From Spinellus fusiger (taxonomy: Eukaryota > Mucoromycota > Mucoromycetes > Mucorales > Phycomycetaceae), in the NCBI GenBank assembly GCA_025094145.1, contig JALLLS010000143.1, forward strand, positions 1-44,466: DNA of 44,466 nt, written 5' to 3'. The notes below the pieces were generated by a model that was not told where the DNA came from, searched no databases, and worked only from the letters and a program-made list of their open reading frames with translations. How positions within the stretch are numbered: position 1 is the stretch's first letter; each line of letters begins with the position of its first letter. The translations under genes and the position numbers were made by a program. Below, piece after piece: positions 35,188-44,466 of the stretch.

Positions 35188-36589
35188 CCATGTTTGCAGA
35201 ACATTTTTCTTTTGATTGTCCCTGTAAAGTCACATATTACAGCAGGCGGTCTAACTGGGTCTACTATGTGTAGAATGCCTTGTTCCTTCAATTGGGTAAC
35301 CTATTACAGAATATCCACTCACTGTTTACACTATATTCATGGTTCTATCTCCAGTGTAACCAGTTCAAGAGAGAAGATGGGTATTTATTAAAAATACCAT
35401 GGTAACTTGTCAATAATAGGCGCACTGTCTGCAAATCCCCTTTTAATCCATCAGTCACCAAGCGTGCATGTATTGTTACACTTCACAACCGTTCATAGAA
35501 AGAGATGCTTATATTTTAATCACTAAATAAAATCAGAATTCAGCCTAACAAACTATGTTATATGAAATGATAAAGCACTGATTCCATATAGAACGACATT
35601 GACAAAGAGGTTTGACAATCAGTCCATAGTCACCTTCTCTATAACCATTGAATGAGAAGGTCTATTGCTATTGCACAATAAACTAGAGAATAAAACCTTA
35701 TCTTTATTTCATTGAGACTATCTCACCTGTGTATGAAGCAGTTTGTAGGCATTAGATTTCAATGCTCTGTAGAAAGAAAGAAAAATAAATGAAAAGTCTA
35801 CAAAATAAATGGCCAGTATTTTATTGGTCTTCTAGAATTAATACAATACAGCGATAAGGAATACGAATAATAAATCAGGTCATGTCTGTGATTATCTTCA
35901 GTAGTGCTAAGTCAATACAGAGCACCCTTTGGCTTTAAAGATCATTTTAGTTCACTAATCCCTTGATAATAAGCTAAGTTATATATCTTAAGGGAAAGGT
36001 TCTCTTGCATAAACACAATCTTGATCTTTTATTGGCTAATAAGGATATAATAAACAGTACGGTACACCTATGGAGACAGACATGGAGGATTCATTGGGAC
36101 ATTTATATTGTAAATCAGATTTACAGAAATAAACTAGGACTTTTTGGCTGAATGTACAGAGTATGTAAAGGTGCATTATTTGGACCTTATGTTGGTTTTG
36201 AAATAAAGCAGTATAGACAAAGTATTGTTCTTGTATTCATTATCCTTCATTTTGCAAAGACTCTTGCTGTGTTACCATTTCTTTATTTAGTCGAGATATT
36301 TAAAAAATAAAAAATAAAAAATATTTAAAAATATTTAAAAATAAACAATAGACAATAAAAGGGTTGCTAGCTATGAGCATATCCCCTTATTATCTAAAAT
36401 AAATCGCTATTGGTACAAAAAAAAATAAAAATAAAAATAATAAAAATAAATAGGTTGGGAGAGTAGGACCAGCAAGAGTCTGCTTATTCGGATAATGGTT
36501 ATAGGCCTTTGACCTTGGCCAAACCTATCATTATACCATAATATATATACATATATACATATATTAATATATATTAGTCTTTGTTGATA

Positions 36590-37060
36590 GCACTGTAAAC
36601 CAAGACGAATACATCACTATCTTGGTTGGTGAGTTCCATTTTTGGTTCATTAAATTATATCAGAAAGGAGAACAGTGAGTTTCTGTTACAAGATGGTGCT
36701 AGCTGTTATACAGGTGACTATACTAGAGGGTGAAAAGACACACATCAAATTAGGGGATTTGATTACTAGCCGGCACAAAGTCCTGAATTGAACCCAATTG
36801 AATACGTCTGTTGGGCCTTGGAGAGACGAATTAAATAAAGAAAGGCATCTATTACCTAATGTTGAAGGTGTGAATACTCTACTTGCAGAAGAGTGGGGGT
36901 GAGTTGGTATTGAACTTGTACAACAGTAAATTCAGAGTATGGCATTGAGTAAACTATCTTCAAAATAGATATACAGGCTGTTGTGGATATGACCATTTGC
37001 ACAAAAGTTATTGCAGCTGTCCAAATAATGATAGATACCAAACATAGAGACATTGTGATA
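36590..37060 (+). pseudogene. Dead Tc1/mariner-type transposase remnant
   Basis: Conceptual translation in shifting frames gives QDEYITILVGEFHFWFIKL, then EFLLQDGASCYTG, then KDTHQIRGFDY and AQSPELNPIEYVCWALERRI, then ERHLLPNVEGVNTLLAEEWG. The sequence QDGASCHTG followed by SPELNPIE is the Asp...Glu block of the Tc1 DDE transposase catalytic core. At least two frame changes and several stops (for example after GDYTRG and after LERRIK) make it inactive. The N-terminal DNA-binding half and any terminal repeats were not recognised. Confidence 0.75.
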
Positions 37061-37770
37061 AGACCAAAAAATAGTGGTCTATTGCAGAGAATTGGTGAGA
37101 TGAATCAGTCATATGATTTACATTTTTTTCTGTAGGACAGCTAGGTTGGAGTATAAATATGTTTAGTCAATGACCAAAATGTAATAAATATAAATATAAA
37201 TAAAAATAAAAATAAAAAACAGCTACAAAATCAATGGTATTGAATGAAGCATCTATGATAAGCTGTAGTTTATTTGAATGCAGTGAATAGATCTTTTAGA
37301 GATTGTATAAGAGTACAATGGCCTGTATTAGACTATATGCCTTTTGGTGGTTATTTCCTTGAAGTTCTTCCATCTGCAATAATCATTAGAATAAAAGAAT
37401 AACATACACGTTGAATAAGAAAGAGCAGAGTGAATCATACGTTAACTAACCAAATACCTTTGGGCCTAAGAAGCTATTGAAGACACTATCATATCATATC
37501 AATAATTGAATAGTAGCTGATACTATTCAATAGTGTTAAAGGCTGTTAATTTCCTTTTTATTATTGTATTTCTATCTATTCTTTCTGAACTAGAAATGTT
37601 ATATAGCCAACAAGATACAAATAAGGTAAAGAAGATACAATATGTTTATAGAATCAACCTATAGTTCTTAAATTTATTTGTTTTTTTTATAGAAGACTAT
37701 AGCAAGTTCTTCATCTGCGAGTCCTACCAAAATAATGGTAATCAATACATCCTTATGTGATACTGGTTGA

Positions 37771-38196
37771 AGATCGGACTATCTACCTGTTTTCCAATAT
37801 TTGGTCCATAACATCAATACCATTGTTTCTCACACATATGCGTTCTCCAAGTATATATTGATTTATTCACTCAAAAGTGAAGATGGATCTGCTTTGAATG
37901 GTTGCATAACTAAGAATTTCTTCCGTGAAGTGTTTTTATCGCTCATTGATAAGCAAACCAGAGAAGGTAGTACTTCCGGTAAAACATGCCTCACACCCAG
38001 GGTGCGTCAAATAAGAGAGAAGACCAGCCCATTGAAAGAAGATCACTGCCACTATGCGTCCTACATTCCAACCCAACTATCCAATGCTCAATAAACATCT
38101 ATCTATGTAAGCACAAAGATATACACATCCTACATTAATTGTATTGCGTCTCAACTTGGGAATCGTTTTGGAATGTTCTTCAACATCATTCTGTAA
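37771..38196 (+). pseudogene. Decayed fragment of a repeated Mucoromycota protein family (possibly TnpB/Fanzor-like)
   Basis: One frame runs from 37771 to 38196 broken by a single in-frame stop at 38092-38094. It starts RSDYLPVFQYLVHNINTIVS, continues HTYAFSKYILIYSL and NFFREVFLSLIDKQTREG, reaches HYASYIPTQLSNAQ, and after the stop resumes TSIYVSTKIYTSYINCI and GNRFGMFFNII. From memory this order (IN.IVSHTYxFxK, FFREVFLSLIDKQTR, LSNAQ, then TKI.T.Y...FGNR) resembles the N-terminal part of large multicopy Mucoromycota proteins, some of which end in an OrfB/TnpB-type zinc ribbon. I could not check that, and the catalytic region is not visible here. Whatever the family, the broken but continuous frame shows it once coded for protein. 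Confidence 0.5.
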
Positions 38197-39503
38197 GTCT
38201 TTAAAGGTATTTATAAATTGTTTTTTATTGTGCTTACTACTATCATTATTATTTACTGTTGAATAGGCATAATAAAAATGGAGTATCACCTTTACCAAAT
38301 TCTTGATACCAAATCCATGTCTTTCTCTTTGTATTGAGGCTTCTATTATAGAAGTCCCTACATGTTCTTGCCTTTTGTGTGTGTGTGTAATAAATTTTTA
38401 TTGTCTTTGCTTGTCTATATATTGCGATGAACAATATTGTATAATAGAGCACTCATTGATTTTACCCCTTATATCACATTTATGTCGAGACCTTAAACAA
38501 AGAGAATGAAGATACACAAGTATGGCTACTACAAACAAAGGTTGAAAAGGTAAGCCTAAAAATCCTTGATAGATACACTTGTTAGAAAATATCCTTGATG
38601 ACAAAAGACCTTGACAGATGAAGTCATTATAACTTTATGCACAGATCTGAAAATGCATAGTAGTCTTCATATTTATAGTAAAATGTCTTTGAAAATATGA
38701 CTTTTACCTATTTAATATGCCTATTGTTTATTGAGTTTTCGAGCATAATCAATGCAGTTTAAAAGAAAATGTTTATGCCTTTCTTCCCCAAGAATACAAT
38801 GTCGACCTTATTCTTTATATTTTTCCATCGATAACTGGATGTATTAAATAATTAAAGAGTGTTCTGGAGGTTTATTATTTAGGAATTGAGTAAAAAAGCT
38901 TACTGTTTCCATGGTAAATAATTTATTAACAGCAGCACCATGTCTACTTATTGGTTTGACTTTTTTAAAAAATGATTACAGTTGCCTAATCTGTAATTTG
39001 TAGAAATTACCGTCTTTGGGTTTTATGTCAAAGATATACGGAATAATAAAACGTGTAGCTGAATTCTTATGTTTATATTTATACTCTTATTTATACTCTT
39101 ATTTATACTCTTATTTGTTCTTATACTTTTGTTTGTGCCTGTGCTTGTGCTTATACGTATAACTATACTTATTCTAGTATTAGCTTCAGAGATGCCATCG
39201 AATGTTATGAACTATTGTTATTCCTTGCTATTCAATAGCATTTTCCTTCTCAGTTTAGTACCTCTTGAGTTCTAATTCCCAAAAATAGCTCTAATCTCAA
39301 CTATAGCAAATGTATTCTACGACGCAACACTCTTTATCAAATAAATCTACCCTCTTATCTCATCACAAAGAGTCACAGAGAGAAAGGCTGTTGGATTTAG
39401 AAAGTTATACGTCATCCTTCTCTTGAAGAAGTCCTTTTTTAGTAACGGATCAGAAATAGACCTCTAATCACGTGTACAGGCAGTGCACTCCTTTGTTCAT
39501 TAG

Positions 39504-41397
39504 ATGCATTCTCGCATACCAGAGCAACAAAGCATTGGCCAGACCCTTCCACCCGTGCCGGTGGGTATAGATACAATCCATGCACCGCCTCTGCCACTGG
39601 GAGCTATGCCAATAGGCACACGTCTCCAAGTAGGCCATTATCAGGTGGTCATCCACAATTTTATTGCAGAAGGTAAGTCTACCTCATAGAGCACCTCAAC
39701 TCATCTTATAGGTGGATTTGCTCATGTGTATTTGGCAAGAATTGAGGGGAAAACTGGATTTGTAGTGCTCAAACGAGTAGCAGTTCCTGACATGGAAGCA
39801 CTCAAAACAGTAGAAAAAGAGATTGCTTTTATGGTAAGCACACTGGCTGGATGGCATTGGATAGCATTAAATAGCATTGGAGAACACTCTCTAACTCTGT
39901 TCTTAGCAACGTCTGGGGGATCATAAAAACATCACTCGGTATTATGAGTCCCGTATTGATATTCTACCCATGGGCGGGTATGAGGCTCTTATTCTTATGG
40001 AGTATTGCCCAGGTAAAAGCATAATGATAGTCTGTGTATTGATGAACATACGAACTTAGGTGGTGGTGTCATCGATCTTATGAACAGACGACTACAACAG
40101 AGACTCACTGAACATGAGATAACGACTATCTTCAGTGATGTGTGCGAGGTAAACAAACCTTTTTTATTTTGTCCTGGCTTATATTTGTACTTTATAGGCA
40201 CTGGCCTATATGCACTATTGCAATCCTCCTGTTCTTCACAGAGATCTCAAAGTAGAGAATATTCTTATTCTATCTCAGGATCATTATAAACTGTGTGATT
40301 TTGGATCAGCATCTCTTTCTAAAGGAAGCCATGTGCCTACAACTATTCAAGAGATACAAAGAATAGAAGAAGATGTCCAGAAACACACTACACTTCAGTA
40401 TAGAGCACCCGAGATGATTGATATTTATCAAAAGAAGCCTATCAATGAAAAGGCGGATATCTGGGCATTGGGTGTACTTCTTTATAAGCTATGCTATTAT
40501 ACCACTCCCTTTGAAGAACAAGGACAATTAGCCACCCTCAATGCGCGCTACACTATCCCATCCACACCTATCTTTTCAGAAGGACTACGACATCTTATAT
40601 GCTCCATGTTACAAGAAGACCAGAATCAGCGACCTAATATTTACCAAGTGACAAAATCAGTGTTCCAACTAAAAGGTATAGAGTGTCCTATTCGCAACAT
40701 CTACCATGAAGTAGCTGCTGGACCTACAACTACAACACCCCTCTTCGAGAATATAGCATCACCCCAAGTGCCTGTAATTACACCTATGAGACGAGGAAGA
40801 CCTGGTCGACAGGAGAATCCAGAAAAAGATCCATTCGAAGCACAGAGCCATAAACACAATGTGTCATTGGGATTTGAGTCAGATTTTAAACCAGTCATAG
40901 CAGAGATTCCCGGTGTGTCTGCAAGAAATTCATTTGGTTCTAGCTCACCGAGCGGTAGTTCAAAAGGTCCAAGTCCAAATATAGCGCCTTCCAGGATAGT
41001 TTCCCCAAATGCTGGTTCAGGATCAAGTCCTTCAGGCACCTCCAGAGAATCCCCCAGAGAACCTCCATTCACTTCCGTATCAACCTCTATCTTGAGAGAA
41101 AGACTAGAGAACAGATCCAATATAAAAAACAGTCCTAAAACACCACTCGCTACACCCTCACCAAAAGCATCACCACAACCAAGCAAGAGTATGACAGCTG
41201 TACCCAACTACACTCCCAAAACAGCATCTCCCAAAACAGCATCTCTGACAAGCATGGAATCTCGTCTACAGGCCATCAAAGGCATTCCCTCCCGTCCTAA
41301 ACCTCCTCCCAAGCCCGCCCGTTTCCGTACCACTTCCGTCCAACCTCTTTCTCTATCCGAATTTGAAGGTAGATTTCCTAGTGTAGAAGAATTGTAA
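39504..41397 (+). CDS. Ark1/Prk1/AAK1-like serine/threonine kinase (NAK family)
   Basis: Five exons, 39504-39672, 39712-39833, 39907-40012, 40060-40148 and 40198-41397, sum to 1686 bases (561 residues). After a 45-residue Pro-rich lead, VGHYQVVIHNFIAEGGFAHV forms the glycine loop, FVVLKRVAVPD holds the ATP lysine, MEYCPGGGVIDLMNRRL the hinge, VLHRDLKVENIL the catalytic loop, CDFGSAS the metal-binding loop and TLQYRAPEMIDIY the substrate loop. The kinase domain spans about 45-315. HRDLK, EEDVQKHTTLQYRAPE and NEKADIWALGVLLYKLCYYT are typical of the NAK family. The C-terminal 240 residues are Ser/Pro-rich and end with PSRPKPPPKPARF, a likely SH3-binding site as in yeast Ark1/Prk1. These kinases phosphorylate endocytic coat proteins and turn over cortical actin patches. 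The start at 39504 is the first ATG in frame. Intron 1 (39 bases) is very short. Confidence 0.92.
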
Positions 41398-42033
41398 AAA
41401 GTATTTAAAAAAAAAATACTTTACGCTTTTTTAAAATTCCGAGATGCTCTTGTAACTAAGAGTGAAGGAAAGAAATACTTTACTCTTCTTAAACGTAGAT
41501 TTCCTTTTTTTGTTTGTTTTTGTTTTTATACTTTTGTTTTGATATTGCTATAGTTCCATAAATTCATTATTTAAGTACTCAATACATTCAATACATGAAG
41601 AAAGCAATGTTTTATAACAAAACAAAACATAGTCTTATTATAGACTAAATATTTAAGTTAGAAAACAGTTTGCAATTTGAAAGGTATAAATTATTTCCTT
41701 CTTTCACCCTACAACAAGTCCATCATACTACAGTCCTTGTCGTGCTTTGTTTCTAATTGTAAAAATAACAATAAAAAAGACATAAATATCAACAACTGGT
41801 GATTATTTTCTCTGCTAAAGAATCAGTCTAAAGTCGCTGTTTTAGTGGTTTAACTTGAAAAATAGATGCACTAGAAATTGGTGTAATATAGAGACCATTT
41901 TATTCAGCGCAAATCAAACTACAGAAAAGAAAGAGGACAGAGAAATGGCTACAAGCAATTGCTTTGATATACACGTCTAACCAAGTATTTATATCAATAG
42001 ACAGTATTGGTTCATTTACTATAGAATCTCATA
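41398..42033. other. Kinase 3' flank and convergent intergenic DNA
   Basis: About 640 AT-rich bases between the kinase stop and the 3' end of the small secreted-protein gene. A TTTAAAAAAAAAA string and a TTTTTTAAAA string lie within 55 bases of the kinase stop. T-rich runs lie at about 41502-41535. No coding sequence is apparent. Confidence 0.6.
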
Positions 42034-42668
42034 TCAAGGTCTGTTAACATGGAATGGCACAGATTCACCAATCTTTTGACTATTTCTTCCATTATCGCTA
42101 GTATGCATTTCAAGATGGTAGTTGTCTGGGCCATAGTAGCGAGGAAAGCGAACAGATGCCTGGCCTCTACTGAGATCAATTGATGCAATCTCTACCACTG
42201 ATAAATAATTGCAATGTCAGCTTACATTACGCCTTTTCTTTTTATTCTCTATTCACTTACATCTATTTGTTTTTGTAAAAGTATCAAAACCATAGATATA
42301 GACTTGACCCCTAAAGACAAAACCATGAATAAAGGCTGATGATAATAACTAAATTCTCAATGGCTTACAAGGTATTCTCAGGAAAGCTACCACCACCAAT
42401 CTTTTCCCTAAATAGTTGGAAAATTTCCCAATTAGAGAAGATCCAAGTGCATGTTGAGGGTTTACCATGAAACAAGATTACTCCTGCCCCCTACCACTAC
42501 ATCATTGGGTCCAGGACGAGTACTGTATTGTTTAAAAGTCAGTAAAAGAAGACAAGCAGATGAATATAAAATAAAATAAAATAAACCTTACAATCTAAGC
42601 GTATAGGGATCAGCAGCACAGGCAATAGAAATTAAGGCAAAGAGGGAAATTAGAACTGAATTTACCAT
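42034..42668 (-). CDS. Small secreted protein, possibly Kre9/Knh1-like Ig-type domain
   Basis: Five small exons on the minus strand, 42668-42592, 42522-42466, 42407-42369, 42310-42261 and 42197-42034, join in frame to 387 bases (128 residues). The first 19 residues, MVNSVLISLFALISIACAA, are a clear signal peptide with a cleavage site before DPYTLR. The mature part reads RPGPNDVVVGGRSNLVSWEK, GGGSFPENTLGQVYIYGFD, LVEIASIDLSRGQASVRFP, YYGPDNYHLEMHTSD and ESVPFHVNRP. The order (P..G..V..G....W, then V.IYG, then LS.GQASV..P....DNY.L.M, ending PF.V) resembles the beta-sandwich of Kre9/Knh1-type fungal cell-wall proteins, but the match is from pattern memory only. Only one Cys remains after the signal, so no disulfides. 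There is no Ser/Thr-rich tail or GPI signal. All phases fit, so an intact gene is likely even though no single exon is long. Confidence 0.68.
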
Positions 42669-42766
42669 ATCAATCTATACGATGAATAAGTAAGAATATA
42701 AAGCTTAATAATAATAATAATAAAAAAGAAACCAAATTCTAAACAACCTTTTTATACTATAATGCA

Positions 42767-42900
42767 TAGTGCTTTACTCAAATTGAACCCTTTTTGAACT
42801 CAGTGGTGCATTTTTCAAGAATAAATTGGAACATTCAACCAATCAAAATTGAATAAAATTTGAACTTAATTTGGAACACCTTTCAAAGCCAAGTTGGAAC
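42767..42900 (+). repeat. Left terminal inverted repeat
   Basis: 134 bases matching the reverse complement of 43806-43940. It starts TAGTGCTTTACTCAAATTG and ends CCAAGTTGGAAC. It is rich in TTGGAAC and TTGAAC sub-repeats, which may be transposase-binding sites. Confidence 0.93.
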
Positions 42901-42950
42901 AAAGTGTGAACATTATTTTTTGTCTTTATTTTCACTTTTCAGAATTCATA

Positions 42951-43277
42951 ATGAGTATCATTTCTTTTTTGCATGAAGATGGTTCTGGTAAAATTAACAC
43001 TAAAGAAGGAACTGAAGCTATGGATTTCGAGATTGAAGGCAATCCCTACAATTTAAACAAACTAACAGACTTCGAAGAGTACCTGAAAAACAAACCTATG
43101 GATATGGATATCGAAATGTCCGAGAATAACATTGAAGAAGCTGCCTCTGATGAGAGTATGGAAAATGCCAGTGTAGGCAAAGGGCAGAAATATAAGTTGC
43201 ATGATGGAACTACTCAGGGGTTATTTTTTATTGGAGGTTGCAAAAAGGCTTATCTGTTTGTGTCGCTGCTTCCATAG
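42951..43277 (+). pseudogene. N-terminal transposase fragment with acidic region
   Basis: An open frame of 108 codons within the element, just inside the left repeat. It begins MSIISFLHEDGSGKINTKEG, contains an acidic run (MDMDIEMSENNIEEAASDES) and ends GGCKKAYLFVSLLP. The acidic N-terminus followed by a short basic segment is like the lead of IS630/mariner-type transposases of Mucoromycota, where a helix-turn-helix region follows. Here it breaks off at a stop. Function on its own is unlikely. Confidence 0.55.
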
Positions 43278-43442
43278 CCAATGTGATCCATAGCACAGCA
43301 AACAACTGGTACCAAAAATATCCAAGCAACCCTGATAACTATGAAATGGAAAAATAGAAAAAGAAAGGCTGCCCCACCCAAATTTCCTCAATCAAAAGGT
43401 ACAACAAGTGATCATTACTTTGGCTTTAAACACTGGACATTA

Positions 43443-43775
43443 TGGATAGATATCCTGAAATGAAAGGCTTTTATCTTATCGTGAATAATGACCTAATTCA
43501 TTCATCAAGTGAAGTAATCAATAGGGTAGAGAGTAGAAACAATGACTGCAGATGTGTCTATCTATCTTCCTCTGTATTCTCCAGAAATCAATCCAATTGA
43601 ACAATTCTGGGCTGTAGTTAAGCATAAAGTAAAGCGCAATCAACTCATGGAGTCTAGAATGCTCTCACAAAGAATAACTGAAGCATATAATAATATCCCT
43701 TTATATCATCTTGTCACCATTACTCAACATTCTAAAAGCCATTTTGAAAACTGCTTAAACAAGGTCTCTATCTAA
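43443..43775 (+). pseudogene. C-terminal DDE transposase fragment (frameshifted)
   Basis: From 43443 the frame reads MDRYPEMKGFYLIVNNDLIH and then must shift, before the frame ending at 43775, to give SIYLPLYSPEINPIEQFW, VVKHKVKRNQL and SKSHFENCLNKVSI. YSPEINPIEQFW carries the catalytic Glu/Asn-Pro block of Tc1/mariner/IS630 transposases. In related transposases the preceding block has Asp in a M-D-N context; here the corresponding position reads V-N-N, so the catalytic Asp appears lost as well as the frame broken. The middle of the enzyme is largely missing. Confidence 0.8.
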
Positions 43776-43805
43776 ATAAAATGTCCCATATTGACCTCTA
43801 TAAGG

Positions 43806-43940
43806 GTTCCAACTTGGCTTTGAAAGGTGTTCCAAATTAAGTTCAAATTTTATTCAATTTTGATTGGTTGAATGTTCCAATTTATTCTTGAAAAATGCAC
43901 CACTGAGTTCAAAAAGGGTTCAATTTGAGTAGAAGCACTG
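43806..43940 (-). repeat. Right terminal inverted repeat
   Basis: 135 bases, inverted partner of 42767-42900. It begins GTTCCAACTTGGC and ends AGTAGAAGCACTG next to TA. Confidence 0.93.
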
Positions 43941-44466
43941 TATTGTAGTTATTTTTCCTTATATGAGGTTTTGTGTTTCTCTATCCTCCTTTTTTCTCCC
44001 TCTTTGCATCTTTTTTTTTTCACATTCGTATTTAGTGTTTCTATGTTTATTCCATGTATTTTCAAATGACCTCACGGGGTGGATAATATGCCCAATGCAC
44101 GAATAACATATCATGCCCAAAAATAAAAATAAAATACTTTGAACTGTATGCTAGGTTCTAGACTTGTGATTGTATCAGTTACACTACTCCACCTTCATCA
44201 TATTGCTTTGTCTCACAGTGCATCCCCCGACATTGAATTCTCTTGTTTCTTATTAATATTTCTTTGTTTTGATTATTTCTCTTATATATATATATATATA
44301 GAGCTATTGTCTTTGGATTATTTACTCAAAAATAACAATGCGATTTCATATGAAAGTAGTAGGTGAATTTGATTAAAGTCTTGAAAAGAGCACAACCATC
44401 CTGTGTCTTTGTATTACATGCCTTTACGTTGCTGTGATGTATGTCTGTGTTACTCTATCTATTTAA
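43941..44466. other. AT-rich right flank of the window
   Basis: About 525 bases to the window end. A TA dinucleotide run lies at about 44284-44301. An open frame of 75 codons at 44139-44366 has no family motif and is not called. No gene is supported. Confidence 0.55.

Larger units (their letters stand above)
42767..43940 (+). mobile_element. Tc1/mariner/IS630-type transposon with long terminal inverted repeats, internally degraded
   Basis: The left arm at 42767-42900 and the right arm at 43806-43940 are inverted copies. From ACTCAAATTG inward to GTTGGAAC, about 125 bases, I see no mismatch; only the outer eight or so bases differ by a substitution and a one-base indel. The right end reads CAGTGC inward next to TA, the expected target duplication; the left end reads TAGTGC next to CA or TA. 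The 905-base interior carries transposase pieces (listed separately). The conserved arms beside a broken interior suggest a non-autonomous copy that can still be recognised by a transposase supplied elsewhere (inference). Confidence 0.9.

Overview
The window looks like nuclear DNA of a filamentous fungus, most likely an early-diverging one (Mucoromycota, probably Mucorales). The reasons are many short GT-AG introns of about 36-240 bases, AT-rich intergenic DNA full of microsatellites, fungal versions of NOG1, EMG1, GDE1, HMG-CoA synthase and an Ark/Prk-type kinase, and transposase relics of kinds common in that phylum. Most genes are broken into small exons, so exon models here were assembled by hand from splice signals, reading-frame phase and family motifs. 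In all complete models but one (the ferredoxin) the exon lengths sum to a multiple of three.

Layout. 1-5928 (minus): 5' part of a very large cytosolic protein made of at least ten ricin-B-lectin-like (QxW) modules, running off the left edge. 9612-10584 (plus): a seven-exon FKBP prolyl isomerase with signal peptide and C-terminal membrane segment. 10585-20035: AT-rich gene-poor stretch with only decayed coding-like traces. 20036-24404: a compact cluster with a divergent Nudix gene (plus), a canonical DIPP-type Nudix gene (minus, convergent to it, one intron GC-AG), EMG1/NEP1 (minus) and a mitochondrial adrenodoxin-type ferredoxin (minus). 24924-29181 (plus): GDE1-type SPX/ankyrin/GDPD glycerophosphodiesterase, divergent from the ferredoxin. 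29621-31772 (plus): NOG1 GTPase. 33360-34882 (minus): HMG-CoA synthase. 34883-39503: gene-poor, with a dead Tc1-type transposase and a decayed fragment of a second repeat family. 39504-41397 (plus): Ark1/Prk1-like kinase. 42034-42668 (minus): small secreted protein. 42767-43940: an internally degraded Tc1/mariner/IS630-type transposon with 134-135 base, nearly identical terminal inverted repeats.

How genes may work together. EMG1 and NOG1 both act in ribosome assembly. The DIPP-type Nudix pair is expected to act on inositol pyrophosphates, the ligands sensed by SPX domains such as that of the GDE1-type protein about 3 kb away, so this part of the window may be a loose phosphate/inositol-pyrophosphate neighbourhood (inference). 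No prokaryote-like defence system, CRISPR array, rRNA or confident tRNA was seen.
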